Shown: positions 38,775-49,599 of the stretch, piece after piece
Layout: each line of letters starts with the position of its first letter
Position numbering within the stretch: position 1 is the first letter of the stretch
NCBI GenBank assembly: GCA_902631395.1
Contig: CACOYM010000002.1
Span: forward strand, 141,131 to 205,130
Length of the DNA stretch: 64,000 nt
DNA from: Halieaceae bacterium
GTDB lineage: Bacteria > Pseudomonadota > Gammaproteobacteria > Pseudomonadales > Halieaceae
Reading direction: 5' to 3'
Translations under genes and position numbers: made by a program
The notes under the pieces: model-generated
The model's database searches: none
What the model was told of the DNA's origin: nothing
What the model saw: only the letters and a program-made list of their open reading frames with translations

Positions 38775-40016
38775 CTAACTGAGCGCCTGCTCCATAAACC
38801 AACGCTTCATCCACGACTGTTGATCGACTACGTTGAACCCAACGTTGCGCGCCAGCACGGCGAGAGGATTCTGGCTACCAAAGCAGCGCTTGAACGCTTC
38901 CATGGCGGCCATCATCGCTAAATTTTCGGCTTTGCGCTGACGCTGGTAGCGCTTCAAAAGGACCGGGTCCGAAACTAAGAGGCCGTGCGCCTTACCAGAC
39001 GCCAGCTCACTGGCCAGCACGCGAACATCTGAAAGACCCAAATTTATGCCCTGTCCGGCAAGCGGGTGAATACTGTGAGCAGCATCTGCAACGAGTACCA
39101 GCCCTTGATCGATGTAGTCCACGGCATGTACCTGTTGCAGAGGGAAGCTCGCGCGTGGCCCTATCCCGGCTACAACGGGGGCGTCCTGGCCCAGTGCGCG
39201 ATTCAAGGCATGAAGAAACGCGTGGTCAGGAAGGGCGGCAATGTGGTCATGCTCAGCTTCATCCAATGACCAGACAATGGCCACTTTTTCCGGGTCTGCC
39301 AAAGGCAGTAGCGCGAGCGGTCCCGAATCCAAAAACACTTGCCAGCAGGTATTCAGATGTCCCGATTGCAGGGCGACTGTGCCCACAATGGCATTCTGGT
39401 GATAGCTCCACTGCCGTGTCGGCATAGCTATCAACTCTCTCACGCGGGACCGAGCGCCATCCGCACCTACTGTTAGCGGCGCGCAATACCGCTGCCCAGA
39501 ACTGCACTCTATTTTCCAGCCAGCATTGGTGTGGATCATCGATTCCAGCCCCTGCCCCCACATCACCTCAACGCCAGAGCAATGATCTACACAATCAAGC
39601 AGCGCCTGAAGAGTCAGACGGTTCTCTACGATGTGTCCAAGAAAGGGCGCCTGTATCTCTTCGGCATCGAAACCAATAGATCCCGTTCCCTGCGCATCCC
39701 ATACCTGCATGCGATGATAACGGCCAGTCCGATTAGCTGGAATGTTCTGCCACGCGCCTAGCTTTGTGAGAAAGCTTATAGATGCTGGCGTCAGCGCACT
39801 CACCCTGAGATCCCAATCAGCCATATTTCTGGCCTCGGAGGGGCGCTCTGGGCGGGGGGCACCGTCAATGACCACAATCTTGAAACCCTCGCGCCCTAAT
39901 GCTGTGGCGAGCGATAGTCCAGCCACGCCGGCGCCCACAATCAGCACATCAAGGTTTGACTGCACCTCAGAAGCCGAAATCACGACGACCCGTCCCAATG
40001 CCCGCGACTTTGGCAC
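38775..40016 (-). CDS. UbiH/UbiF/UbiI-family FAD-dependent monooxygenase
   Basis: DVLIVGAGVAGLSLATALGREGFKIVVIDG; LVADAAHSIHPLAGQGINLGLSDV; true start possibly a GTG further in. Confidence 0.9.
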   Translation of the reverse strand: MPKSRALGRVVVISASEVQSNLDVLIVGAGVAGLSLATALGREGFKIVVIDGAPRPERPSEARNMADWDLRVSALTPASISFLTKLGAWQNIPANRTGRYHRMQVWDAQGTGSIGFDAEEIQAPFLGHIVENRLTLQALLDCVDHCSGVEVMWGQGLESMIHTNAGWKIECSSGQRYCAPLTVGADGARSRVRELIAMPTRQWSYHQNAIVGTVALQSGHLNTCWQVFLDSGPLALLPLADPEKVAIVWSLDEAEHDHIAALPDHAFLHALNRALGQDAPVVAGIGPRASFPLQQVHAVDYIDQGLVLVADAAHSIHPLAGQGINLGLSDVRVLASELASGKAHGLLVSDPVLLKRYQRQRKAENLAMMAAMEAFKRCFGSQNPLAVLARNVGFNVVDQQSWMKRWFMEQALS

Positions 40017-41172
40017 GCGCAGCTGGGATCAGATCTAACATGGCTAGCGAGAGATTCCGAGGCGCATCAATTAAAGGCCCACGTGGGTCGAATAGTGTCG
40101 ACAGCAAGTCCGTGCTGGCGGTAACGAAGCGTTGCTCGGTTGTTGCCTCTGCCAGGTATGGCCGCAAACTACTCAAATGGCCTATGGCTTGTTCTCGGGC
40201 CTGCGCAGCCGATACAGTCCTTGCGAGAACGTCAGCTTCTCGCACCGACAGATTCAAACCTTGACCTGCAACCGGATGCAGAGTGTGCGCTGCATTGCCC
40301 ACTAAAAGGTAACTTGCACGGAACTGCTCCGTCGCCACCAGCCTGACCAGCGGCCACTGACTCCGCTTTCCAACGTTCGTAGCTGGTCCCAACCGCCACC
40401 CGAAGGCGGCCTGGAACGCATCTGTAAAATCAGCGTCATCTAAGTCAGCCAACCTAAATGTCTCGCTATCGGATACGGACCATACAACGTTGTAACGCCG
40501 CTCCGAGCGAGCCGAGGAAGGCAGGGGCAAAACAGCGAGTGGACCCCCCGCGGTGAATCGCTCGAAGGCGCGCCCTAGCTGCCGCCCTGGGAACGTCACA
40601 TTGAACGCAAAAGCCTGGTTTTTTGTCGCACGTTTATCAACGGTGATGCCGAGATCATCAAACCAAGCTGACGCCACACCCGCTGCGAGCAACACGAGGT
40701 CAGCGGACAGCAATTCACCCTCCTCGGTTTCCACAGCCGGCAGTTCGTGGTCACGACGTAGGCGCGCACATCGCAGCGGCGCTCTTACGCCCACGCCCAA
40801 TTGCTGGGCACGCGATAATAGAACTCGCCCCAGCTCATGATTTTCCACCACGTAACCAAGCGCCTCGACGTTCAGATCCGAAGCGGACATCAGGGTGCTG
40901 CCAAAATGTCCGCGGTGCGAGACATGAATATCGTGAATCGGCGCTAAGTGGGTTTGCAATAACGACCAAACACCCCAGTGTTCTAGGCGATCAACAGAGT
41001 GTAAATTCAACGCGGACGCGCGCGTATCAAGCGGGTTTGGCGTGCCCAAGCGTAACGCGTGCGCCTCAATCACAGTGACATCAAGGTCCGGCGCTTCTGT
41101 CTTCAGCGCAATAGCGAAGGATAGACCCGCCAGACCCCCGCCCAGTATTAGCACGCGCGTGGAGTCAGTCAT
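39967..41172 (-). CDS. ubiH: UbiH-family FAD-dependent monooxygenase
   Basis: RVLILGGGLAGLSFAIAL; LVGNAAHTLHPVAGQGLNLSVREADVLAR; directly downstream of pepP. Confidence 0.88.
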   Translation of the reverse strand: MTDSTRVLILGGGLAGLSFAIALKTEAPDLDVTVIEAHALRLGTPNPLDTRASALNLHSVDRLEHWGVWSLLQTHLAPIHDIHVSHRGHFGSTLMSASDLNVEALGYVVENHELGRVLLSRAQQLGVGVRAPLRCARLRRDHELPAVETEEGELLSADLVLLAAGVASAWFDDLGITVDKRATKNQAFAFNVTFPGRQLGRAFERFTAGGPLAVLPLPSSARSERRYNVVWSVSDSETFRLADLDDADFTDAFQAAFGWRLGPATNVGKRSQWPLVRLVATEQFRASYLLVGNAAHTLHPVAGQGLNLSVREADVLARTVSAAQAREQAIGHLSSLRPYLAEATTEQRFVTASTDLLSTLFDPRGPLIDAPRNLSLAMLDLIPAARAKVAGIGTGRRDFGF

Positions 41173-42488
41173 GAAGCTCGCTGCATGAGCGCCTCAATCT
41201 CTTCAGCACGCTTAGGCACATCCTCAGTGAGCACATCACAGCCCTTTTCAGTGACCACAACATCGTCCTCGATGCGGACACCGATACCGCGCCAACGCTT
41301 GGGCACTTTGGTGTTGCCTGCGGCGACATAAATGCCGGGTTCGATGGTCAGCACCATTCCAGGCTCCAATTGACGCCAGCGGCCATCGACCCGATACTCA
41401 CCTACATCATGTACATCAAGGCCAAGCCAGTGGCCGGCACGGTGCATATAAAAATCTCTGTAGGCCTCGGCTTTGATCAGGTCGCGCTCTGCACCCTTGA
41501 GCAATCCTAATTTGATTAGGCCGCGCGTGATCACCCTAACGGTCACATCGTGGGGCTGATTCCAGGTGTTACCTGGACGCACTTTGGAGATAGCGGCGCG
41601 CTGCGCCTCCAATACTAGATCGTAGATCGAGCGTTGTTCGGGGGAGAACTCGCCACTTACCGGGAACGTTCGCGTAATGTCGGCCGCGTAACCCTGATAC
41701 TCGCAGCCGGCATCAATCAACACGAGGTCGCCTGCGCGCATTTTGGAGGCATTCTCGGTGTAATGCAGCACACAGGCGTTGGCGCCCGAGCCCACAATCG
41801 AACTGTAGGCCGGGAAGCGCGCGCCGTGTTCAGCAAACGTATGCTGTATAGATGCCTCCAGTTGGTACTCGTAACGGCCAGGCTGACATTCCTGCATGGC
41901 GCGAACGTGCGCTGCTGCACTGATTTCTCCCGCTTTGCGCATTACACGCACTTCGGCAGCAGACTTGATCAGACGCTGTTCGTGTAGCAAAAACGCAAGG
42001 TCAGTGAAGTCTGTGGGGGGCGCCGCACCGGTGCGCACTAGCCGCCGGATCTGATTTACCCAACCCATGACGCGCTGATCAAAGACATCATCATGGCCCA
42101 TGGAATAATAGATCCGGTGTGTTCCCTCAATCAGGCCGGGCAGGATTTCGTCCAGATCGTCAACCGGAAAGGCGTCGTCCACTCCGAGGCACGCCACCGC
42201 TCCTTCAGGCCCAAGCCGGTATCCATTCCAGAGCTCCATCTCCGGGTTCCGCTCCCGGCAAAACAGCATAATTTGGCCCTGCCGCCGACCGGGCACCAAC
42301 ACTAATAGCGCATCAGGCTCCTCAAAGCCCGTCAGATAAAAAAGATCGCTGTTCTGCCGGAAGGGGTACTCCGTATCGCGACTGCGAGTGACTTCACGCG
42401 CGCCCGGAATGATGGCGATGCTTTGCTTGTCCATCATAGACATCAGATTTTTTCGCCGACGGGCGAATTCAGCTTTCGAGATCTTCAC
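41169..42488 (-). CDS. pepP: Xaa-Pro aminopeptidase
   Basis: LIDAGCEYQGYAADITRTFPVSGEFSPEQRSIYDLV; HRAGHWLGLDVHDVG; GTG start at 42488 preferred over 42554. Confidence 0.95.
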   Translation of the reverse strand: MKISKAEFARRRKNLMSMMDKQSIAIIPGAREVTRSRDTEYPFRQNSDLFYLTGFEEPDALLVLVPGRRQGQIMLFCRERNPEMELWNGYRLGPEGAVACLGVDDAFPVDDLDEILPGLIEGTHRIYYSMGHDDVFDQRVMGWVNQIRRLVRTGAAPPTDFTDLAFLLHEQRLIKSAAEVRVMRKAGEISAAAHVRAMQECQPGRYEYQLEASIQHTFAEHGARFPAYSSIVGSGANACVLHYTENASKMRAGDLVLIDAGCEYQGYAADITRTFPVSGEFSPEQRSIYDLVLEAQRAAISKVRPGNTWNQPHDVTVRVITRGLIKLGLLKGAERDLIKAEAYRDFYMHRAGHWLGLDVHDVGEYRVDGRWRQLEPGMVLTIEPGIYVAAGNTKVPKRWRGIGVRIEDDVVVTEKGCDVLTEDVPKRAEEIEALMQRAS

Positions 42489-43071
42489 TGGCAGTTTCCC
42501 GTAATGATTGCGCTTCGTTAACGATATTGATGGCGGCAAAGCGGATGTACTCAATCACGTCATCCAGCTGACGCTCGGCTTCCTCTGAGTCGGTCTCCTC
42601 GCAGTCGACCTGCACAATCGCAGCCATATCTTTCAGCGCCTCTGCGGTCATACATGGAATCGGCTCACCGGCGGCCTCACGCTGGGTAATGCCCTGAGTA
42701 AATCCTGATAAAAAGCCTCGGCTCCACTCGGAGACCGATATGAGACGCTCTTCCAATGAGCTGTCGTCTGAGGGGAGCAGCGGCTGGAACGTATAGTCGG
42801 CGTCCTGTATCGCTGACAACGTCGCCAGACTCATCCGAGAGACAAAATCGAACATGTCACCGGTCAGATCAATCGCCAGGGCCTTCTCAAGCGCTGCGAC
42901 CGTCGCCGCGAAATGCCGCTCGGTGTGAGGACTGAAACCGGCTCCTAACAAACCGGCCATAGCCCCATGGAGCGCGGACGGGTTCAACGTCTGACCAGCG
43001 TTGAACAGACTGTTGGCTGCATCGTCCCAAGATGGCATATCCTCAAATGCACCTAATGCATCAAGTAACAC
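42469..43071 (-). CDS. UPF0149/YgfB family protein
   Basis: SEWSRGFLSGFTQGI and IEYIRFAAINI are UPF0149-like; between zapA region and pepP. Confidence 0.87.
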   Translation of the reverse strand: MLLDALGAFEDMPSWDDAANSLFNAGQTLNPSALHGAMAGLLGAGFSPHTERHFAATVAALEKALAIDLTGDMFDFVSRMSLATLSAIQDADYTFQPLLPSDDSSLEERLISVSEWSRGFLSGFTQGITQREAAGEPIPCMTAEALKDMAAIVQVDCEETDSEEAERQLDDVIEYIRFAAINIVNEAQSLRETASEDLES

Positions 43072-43253
43072 TGCTCGGATCCTCTATCGACATACGTTGA
43101 CCACGCTGGTGCCGCACGCTGCGATCTCATCGCTGTTGCTCTGGCGAGCCCTTTACACCGGTGTCTTATTACTTCGCTCAGCCAGTCACACATTGACCCG
43201 CCAAAAGCTCGGGCATTATAGTGCTGGCTCTCAAGTAACACAGTGTAACCCTC

Positions 43254-43463
43254 GTGGCTGACAACCTCATCCAGGCACTCGAAAAAAAAGTGACCGATCT
43301 GATCACTCTCAGTCGAGAGCTCAATCGCGAGAATCGCGCGCTTAAACTGCGTGCAGCCGAGTTGCAACGAGAACGGCGGGAGTTGCTGGAAAGGCAGCGT
43401 CAGGCCAGCCAGCATGTAGAAAACTCTATTGCGCGCCTCCGCTCATTGGACGGCAGCGCATGA
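43254..43463 (+). CDS. Small coiled-coil protein (TIGR02449/ZapB-like)
   Basis: ALEKKVTDLITLSRELNRENRALKLRAAELQRERRELLERQ; upstream of and overlapping zapA. Confidence 0.82.
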   Translation: MADNLIQALEKKVTDLITLSRELNRENRALKLRAAELQRERRELLERQRQASQHVENSIARLRSLDGSA

Positions 43464-43777
43464 GCCGCCCCAATACCGTCAGCGTCGACATTCTAGACAA
43501 GGAATATCAGGTCGCCTGCCCTGCAGATGAAGAACTCGCCCTGACGCAGGCGGCACGCTATCTGGACCAGCATATGCGGGACATCCGCGCGACGGGGAAA
43601 GTGATTGGGCTTGAGCGCGTCGCCATTATGGCGGCACTCAACATCAGCCATGAATTGCTGGCCCTGAAAAGCGGCGAAAGTCCCATCGATACGAATGAAG
43701 AGCAAGAGCGACTATCGGCACTTAACAGCCAGCTTGACGAGGTGCTCTACCAACTGCGGCAACTCGAAATCAACTGA
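43460..43777 (+). CDS. zapA: Cell division protein ZapA
   Basis: SVDILDKEYQVACPADEELALTQAARYLDQHMRDIRATGKVIGLERVAIMAALNISHELL. Confidence 0.95.
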   Translation: MSRPNTVSVDILDKEYQVACPADEELALTQAARYLDQHMRDIRATGKVIGLERVAIMAALNISHELLALKSGESPIDTNEEQERLSALNSQLDEVLYQLRQLEIN

Positions 43778-43790
43778 TCCTAATTTCGGC

Positions 43791-43796
43791 TATAAT
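43791..43796 (+). promoter_or_regulatory. -10 element (TATAAT) of the 6S RNA gene
   Basis: Exact TATAAT about 7 nt before the start of the 6S-like sequence. Confidence 0.65.
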
Positions 43797-43802
43797 GCAG
43801 TT

Positions 43803-43988
43803 GGCCTGAAGTATTCGCCAGACGATTTGTCCTCGAGCCGATAATGCAGTACCCGGAGTCCACTTCCGTGAGTGTTGTGCAAGCCTGGCCAGAACCGGGA
43901 AGCCTTAAGCCATGCAGTGGACACCACCTTGAGCCGCTGGGTTCAAGGGCTTATTCGTCAGCGGTACTGCGGGTCATTTTCTCAAGCA
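43803..43988 (+). ncRNA. ssrS: 6S RNA (SsrS); ends approximate
   Basis: Between zapA and fau as in other Gammaproteobacteria; blocks matching E. coli 6S: GAGCCGATA, GAAGCCTTAA, CACCTTGA...GGGTTCAAGGGCTT. Confidence 0.9.
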
Positions 43989-44085
43989 GTCACATCTTAT
44001 CGAGTGCTCATCTCAACTGTCGGCGCCTTGCTATTAACCCCCTTACTTGTGTGTACAGTACAGCATTGACACCGAGATATAACCG

Positions 44086-44658
44086 ATGACGGGCGGCGTA
44101 TCCGACATAAAGCACGTATTGCGACGCCAGTTGCGCTTTGAACGTGATGCCTTAGAAAACGAACATCGCGTGGCCTGCGCAGAGCGCGCCAGCCGGTTCA
44201 TAATCGACCATACCCTATGGGAGTCCGCTCACGTCGTGGCAAGCTACTTACCACACGAATCAGAATTTGACCCAACCGTTATAGCGCGCTCTGCCATCGC
44301 CAAAAGCAAAAAACTGGTGTTCCCTAGGGTCGTTGGCAAGCACCTAGAATTCCACAGTTGGCGTGAAGGGGACGCGGTGGAAGCCACTGTGGGTGGGGTT
44401 TTGCAACCGCTGGCATCAGCAGCACCCTTTGCAACAGATGAAATCGAACTTTTTCTCACCCCCCTACTGGGTTGCGGCATCAGCGGGATTCGGCTGGGCT
44501 ATGGTGGAGGGTTTTACGACCGGGTGTTCGCCAACGCTCCCGGGTTTCGCCTAGGCCTTGGTTTCGATATGCAGCGCGTGAAGGATTGGCCGGTCGAAGC
44601 ACACGACCAGCGCCTCAACGGCTACCTCAGTGAATCAGGCTTGGTGCTCTTTGATTAG
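44086..44658 (+). CDS. fau: 5-formyltetrahydrofolate cyclo-ligase
   Basis: FLTPLLGCGISGIRLGYGGGFYDRVFA; downstream of 6S RNA. Confidence 0.94.
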   Translation: MTGGVSDIKHVLRRQLRFERDALENEHRVACAERASRFIIDHTLWESAHVVASYLPHESEFDPTVIARSAIAKSKKLVFPRVVGKHLEFHSWREGDAVEATVGGVLQPLASAAPFATDEIELFLTPLLGCGISGIRLGYGGGFYDRVFANAPGFRLGLGFDMQRVKDWPVEAHDQRLNGYLSESGLVLFD

Positions 44659-44679
44659 GCACTAACCGCGCCAGATTGT

Positions 44680-46203
44680 CTAAGCTCGACCAAGATACTC
44701 AAGGTAAGCCGGGTTAGTCGTTTCTTCCCAAAACCGATATCCAAGACTGACCAGCCTTTTTTTCAGATCTGCGCGCTTGCCCGCAGGGACTTCCATTCCC
44801 ACCAGAATGCGACCATAGGCTGCGCCGTGATTACGATAGTGGAACAGAGAAATACTGTATTCATTACCCAGCTCGCTCAGAAATTGAAGCAAGCTCCCGG
44901 GACGCTCGGGAAACTCCACCCGGAACACCATTTCATCAGTAATATTGCTAGACAAACGGCCGCCTATCATGTGTCGCAGATGGAGCTTGGCGGTCTCGTT
45001 GTCGGTCAGATCGAGCACGTGATAACCCTGCGTTGACAGAGTAGCCTGCAGGTCAGCAACGCTCTCATCTCCGGGAGCGATGGTCAGTCCTACAAAGACG
45101 CGTGCCGCTGCGTCGCTTTCATACCGATAGTTGAATTCAGTGACGTTACGCTTGCCGATCGCGTTGCAAAACGCCTTAAAAGCACCGGGTCGTTCCGGGA
45201 TGGTGACACTGAGCACCGCTTCACGCCGCTCACCAATTTCTGTTCGCTCCGAGATGTAGCGCAAGCGATCAAAATTGATATTGGCACCGCTGACCGTCGC
45301 TGCCATGGTTTGGCCGGACAGGTTGTGCGCCGCCGCATATTTCTTCATGCCCGCCACCGCTAGCGCGCCAGCAGGTTCGGCAATCGCGCGAGTATCTTCG
45401 AAAATATCTTTTACCGCGGCACAAATCTCATCGGTGGTAACGGTGATAACCTCATCAACATACCTGCAAATTATCCGGAACGTCTCTTTGCCGGCCTGCG
45501 CAACGGCGCAACCGTCGGCGAACAACCCAACTTCGCGCAGCGTCACCCGACGGCCTTTTAGCAACGCCGCTTGCACGCACGCCGCGTCCTCGGGCTCCAC
45601 TCCAATAATGCGAGTCTCTGGCCAGACATGACGAAGATAAACTGCCATACCCGCCAGCAAGCCACCACCACCACAGCAAATGAAAACCGCATCGAGAGGC
45701 TTGGACGCCTGTCTGACCAACTCAACCGCGACGGTGCCTTGACCGGCAATCACATCAGGATCGTCGAACGGGTGAATGAAAGTACGGCCTTCTTTTTTAA
45801 CCAGAGCTTGCGCGTGAACCGCCGCCTCATCAAATGAGTCCCCGCTCAAAACCACCTCGACACCCAATGCTCGCACTGCATCGACCTTGATAGCAGGGGT
45901 TGTGACCGGCATTACGATCTTGGCCTGTGTGCCCAACTTGGCGGCAGCCAAGGCGACGCCCTGCGCATGGTTCCCGGCGGATGCCGCGACAACGCCCGCA
46001 TCTCTTGCCTCTCTACTCAAGCGCACCATCTTGTTGTACGCACCCCGGCACTTAAAAGAGAAAATGGGTTGAAGATCCTCACGCTTGAAAAACGCCCGAT
46101 TACCTATTCGGTTCGACAGGAGCGGCGCGGCATGCAAAGGCGTCTCCCGCGCTACATCATAGACCTGCGCGTTGAGTATTCGCTTGATGTAGGACTGCTC
46201 CAT
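44680..46203 (-). CDS. ilvA: Threonine ammonia-lyase, biosynthetic
   Basis: FFKREDLQPIFSFKCRGAYNKM; ASAGNHAQGVA; CGGGGLLAG; two C-terminal ACT-like domains; start set at MEQSYIKRIL. Confidence 0.97.
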   Translation of the reverse strand: MEQSYIKRILNAQVYDVARETPLHAAPLLSNRIGNRAFFKREDLQPIFSFKCRGAYNKMVRLSREARDAGVVAASAGNHAQGVALAAAKLGTQAKIVMPVTTPAIKVDAVRALGVEVVLSGDSFDEAAVHAQALVKKEGRTFIHPFDDPDVIAGQGTVAVELVRQASKPLDAVFICCGGGGLLAGMAVYLRHVWPETRIIGVEPEDAACVQAALLKGRRVTLREVGLFADGCAVAQAGKETFRIICRYVDEVITVTTDEICAAVKDIFEDTRAIAEPAGALAVAGMKKYAAAHNLSGQTMAATVSGANINFDRLRYISERTEIGERREAVLSVTIPERPGAFKAFCNAIGKRNVTEFNYRYESDAAARVFVGLTIAPGDESVADLQATLSTQGYHVLDLTDNETAKLHLRHMIGGRLSSNITDEMVFRVEFPERPGSLLQFLSELGNEYSISLFHYRNHGAAYGRILVGMEVPAGKRADLKKRLVSLGYRFWEETTNPAYLEYLGRA

Positions 46204-46307
46204 GAAGAGTGAATGCCGTCGCAAAGCGCATAGCATACGGACTACAGAGGGCCAAGACACGGGCCTTGCTTGGCAAAATGTCCGCTCTGATTGAGCGAAG
46301 TGTGTCG

Positions 46308-47348
46308 CTAGGCGGCGTAACGTATTTGCATGTCAGCCAACGACAGCGGCGTAATTTTCGACGCATTGCCGGCCGTTCCGAAAGCTTCATAGCGATCGAT
46401 ACAAATTTCTTTCATCGCCTCTAAACTAACCGCGAAGTATTTTCGCGGATCAAATTCAGCGGGATGCTTAGCAAGAAAGCGGCGAATCGAGCCGGTAGAG
46501 GCTAATCGCAGGTCAGTATCAATGTTGACCTTGCGAACGCCGTGCTTGATACCTTCCACGACCTGGTCCACTGGCACGCCATAGGTCTCGGGAATGTCGC
46601 CACCAAATTCGTTGATCACCGCCAACCAGTCTTGCGGCACCGCGGAGGAGCCATGCATTACCAAATGCGTGTCAGGGATCCGGCTATGGATAGCTTTAAT
46701 GCGATCCATAGCCAAAATATCGCCAGTCGGTGGCCGGGTAAATTTATAGGCACCGTGGCTGGTACCGCAGGCAATTGCTAGTGCATCCACGCCCGTATCG
46801 GCAACGAATTGAGCAGCCTCTTCCGGATCAGTAAGCAGTTGGTCATGGCTCAATTTGCCTGCGGCGCCAATACCATCCTCTTCACCCGCCTCGCCAGTTT
46901 CTAACGATCCGAGGCATCCTATTTCGCCCTCGACAGAGACGCCACAAGCGTGGGCCAGATTCACCACCTGTCTTGTCACCCCTGCGTTGTAGTCGTAATC
47001 CATCGGAGTTTTGCCATCCTCGCCGAGCGAGCCGTCCATCATTACGGAACTGAACCCAAGCTGAATAGAGCGCTGGCACACCGCCGGCGAAGTGCCGTGG
47101 TCCTGATGAACCACAACCGGCACATGGGGAAACTCGGTCATAGCTGCCTCCATCAATGCTCGCAAAAAGGGCGCACCAGCGTACTTCCGCGCACCGGCGC
47201 TGGCTTGCATGATGACCGGCGAATCCGTTTGATCCGCTGCTTCCATAATAGCTCGGGTCTGCTCAAGATTGTTCACGTTAAACGCGGGCACGCCATATTC
47301 ATGCTCCGCCGCGTGGTCCAATAGCTGGCGCAGGCTGATCAGTGCCAT
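46308..47348 (-). CDS. fba: Class II fructose-bisphosphate aldolase
   Basis: [55 protein letters not shown]. Confidence 0.97.
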   Translation of the reverse strand: MALISLRQLLDHAAEHEYGVPAFNVNNLEQTRAIMEAADQTDSPVIMQASAGARKYAGAPFLRALMEAAMTEFPHVPVVVHQDHGTSPAVCQRSIQLGFSSVMMDGSLGEDGKTPMDYDYNAGVTRQVVNLAHACGVSVEGEIGCLGSLETGEAGEEDGIGAAGKLSHDQLLTDPEEAAQFVADTGVDALAIACGTSHGAYKFTRPPTGDILAMDRIKAIHSRIPDTHLVMHGSSAVPQDWLAVINEFGGDIPETYGVPVDQVVEGIKHGVRKVNIDTDLRLASTGSIRRFLAKHPAEFDPRKYFAVSLEAMKEICIDRYEAFGTAGNASKITPLSLADMQIRYAA

Positions 47349-47392
47349 CAGCGGTCTCCTTGTCTAATGTTTACTATGGTGTCGTAACCAAT

Positions 47393-48547
47393 CTAGTCGT
47401 CAGCGCGGGCATTAAGCGCCGCAACGGCAGGTAATAGTTTTCCCTCCACGTACTCCAGAAAAGCGCCGCCTCCTGTCGAGATATAGGATATACCCTCAGA
47501 AACCCCAAATTGATCAATGGCAGCCAGCGTGTCACCACCGCCTGCCAGCGAAAATCCGGGGCTCTTAGCAATCGCCTCTGCCAACACCCTTGTGCCACCA
47601 GCAAATGTCTCCTCTTCAAACACACCCAGCGGACCGTTCCACAAAATCGTCGCAGCCTTACCGATACGCTCTGCAATACTGGCCGCCGTCTCTGGACCAA
47701 CATCGAGGATCATATCGTCGCCCCTCACCTCTGCGGCGAACTTAGTCTTTGCCTGATCCCCGGCGTCGATCCCGGGAGCAACCACCACATCGATCGGCAA
47801 GGGGATATCAACCTTGTCCATTAACTCGCGCGCCTTATCGATCAGATCCCGTTCACGAAGCGATCGACCCACTGGATAACCCGCGGCGGCAAGGAAAGTG
47901 TTGGCGATGCCACCACCCACCACGAGGCTGTCACAACAATCGGCTAACGCATCCAATACCTCTAGTTTCGTAGAGACTTTTGATCCACCGACCACTGCCA
48001 ACATCGGTTGCTCCGCCTCATTCAATGCACGCTCTAGGGCAGTGAGCTCCGCGAACAACAACGGGCCCGCACACGCCATAGGCGCAACGTGCGCCACCCC
48101 ATGCGTAGAAGCATGCGCGCGATGCGCAGTACCGAAGGCGTCCATCACAAATACATCGCAGAGCGCCGCGTAATCGGCAGCCAAATCCGCAGCATCCTCG
48201 GCCTCACCACGATTGAAGCGCACATTTTCAAGCAGCACCAGGTCCCCGGGTAAAGGCGCAGCCTTACGCCACTCCTTAGCCAGCAGCACCTCGCGATCGA
48301 GCAGTTCAGATAACCGTCTCGCGATCGGTGTCAGCGAAGCGCGTTCGCACCACGCTCCCTCGACCGGACGACCGAGGTGCGACATCACCATCACTGCAGC
48401 CCCATGGTCCAATGCAGTTCTTAAAGTTGGCGCGGCCGCACGTATGCGCGCATCGTTAGTAATCGCACCGCCCCTGATCGGCACGTTGAGATCCTCGCGA
48501 ATCAAGACGCGCTTCCCGGATAGGTCTAAATCACTCATCAACTTCAT
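47393..48547 (-). CDS. pgk: Phosphoglycerate kinase
   Basis: [52 protein letters not shown]. Confidence 0.98.
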   Translation of the reverse strand: MKLMSDLDLSGKRVLIREDLNVPIRGGAITNDARIRAAAPTLRTALDHGAAVMVMSHLGRPVEGAWCERASLTPIARRLSELLDREVLLAKEWRKAAPLPGDLVLLENVRFNRGEAEDAADLAADYAALCDVFVMDAFGTAHRAHASTHGVAHVAPMACAGPLLFAELTALERALNEAEQPMLAVVGGSKVSTKLEVLDALADCCDSLVVGGGIANTFLAAAGYPVGRSLRERDLIDKARELMDKVDIPLPIDVVVAPGIDAGDQAKTKFAAEVRGDDMILDVGPETAASIAERIGKAATILWNGPLGVFEEETFAGGTRVLAEAIAKSPGFSLAGGGDTLAAIDQFGVSEGISYISTGGGAFLEYVEGKLLPAVAALNARADD

Positions 48548-49596
48548 TATGTCTGCTCTCTAGCGGGCGCTATCGACTGACTTATCTGCTGCCCCCACGC
48601 GAGGGCAACATCGATCATGCGGCTGGCATAAGCCCACTCGTTATCAAACCAAATCAGTATTTTGATCAGTTTGCCTGCGGCCACCTGTGTCTGCTTGACG
48701 TCAACGATGGCAGAGGCGGACTCGCCTACGAAGTCGCAAGAGGCCAGTGGCTCCAGTGAGTAGTCCAACACGCCAGCCAGCTTGCCCTCTGCTGCCTCTT
48801 TGAGTGCTGCATTGATCTGTTCGCTGTTACAGGTTTTCTCGGTGGCGACTGTCAGTTCAATAGCCGACACTTTCGTGGTGGGCACACGCAGGGCATGCGC
48901 TGACAACTTGCCTGCAAGAGTCGGCAAAATGCGCTCAATGCCCACTGCCAAAGCGGTGTCGACCGGTATGATCGACTGTGAAGATGCGCGGGTTTTGCGT
49001 AAATCCGTATGGTGGTAAGCATCAAGTACCGGCTGATCATTCATCAGAGAGTGAATGGTGGTGATAGTTGCCGCCTCGATGCCGAATGCTCGAGACAAGG
49101 TGTCCAGCACCGGCACGACGGCATTGGTGGTACACGACGCCGCGGACACAACATGCATGTCGCCGCATAACGCGTCATCATTAATGCCAAAAATAATCGT
49201 GGCGTCGACATCTGACTCGGCGGGATGAGAGAACAGTACCCGGCTTGCGCCTGCGTGGAGATGTTGCTCAGCGGTGGCACGGTCCGTGAAGGCGCCGGTA
49301 CACTCGAAAACAAAATCAATACCGAGCGATTCCCACGACAACGCCGCCACATCTGCCTCGTGACTGAGACTCACTGATAGCTGATCAATGGCTAGCAAAT
49401 CACCGGAGCGCGAAATACGTCCTGGATAACGCCCATAATTGGAGTCATAGCGCGCCAAATGAACCACCGTGTCGGCGTCGGCGATTTCATTAATGGCGGC
49501 AAGCTCCATTTTTGCCCGTGCGTCTGGCCTGCTGTGGTAGACCCTCAACAATGTGCGGCCAACCCTCCCGAATCCATTTATTGCAAAGCGCATCAT
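48547..49596 (-). CDS. Glyceraldehyde-3-phosphate or erythrose-4-phosphate dehydrogenase (GapA/Epd type)
   Basis: [45 protein letters not shown]; Epd is likely from position between tkt and pgk. Confidence 0.95.
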   Translation of the reverse strand: MMRFAINGFGRVGRTLLRVYHSRPDARAKMELAAINEIADADTVVHLARYDSNYGRYPGRISRSGDLLAIDQLSVSLSHEADVAALSWESLGIDFVFECTGAFTDRATAEQHLHAGASRVLFSHPAESDVDATIIFGINDDALCGDMHVVSAASCTTNAVVPVLDTLSRAFGIEAATITTIHSLMNDQPVLDAYHHTDLRKTRASSQSIIPVDTALAVGIERILPTLAGKLSAHALRVPTTKVSAIELTVATEKTCNSEQINAALKEAAEGKLAGVLDYSLEPLASCDFVGESASAIVDVKQTQVAAGKLIKILIWFDNEWAYASRMIDVALAWGQQISQSIAPAREQT

Positions 49597-49599
49597 GGG

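Noticed and set aside
43053-43415. 120-aa minus-strand ORF
   Set aside because: Overlaps the ZapB-like gene antisense and the YgfB start; no family resemblance.
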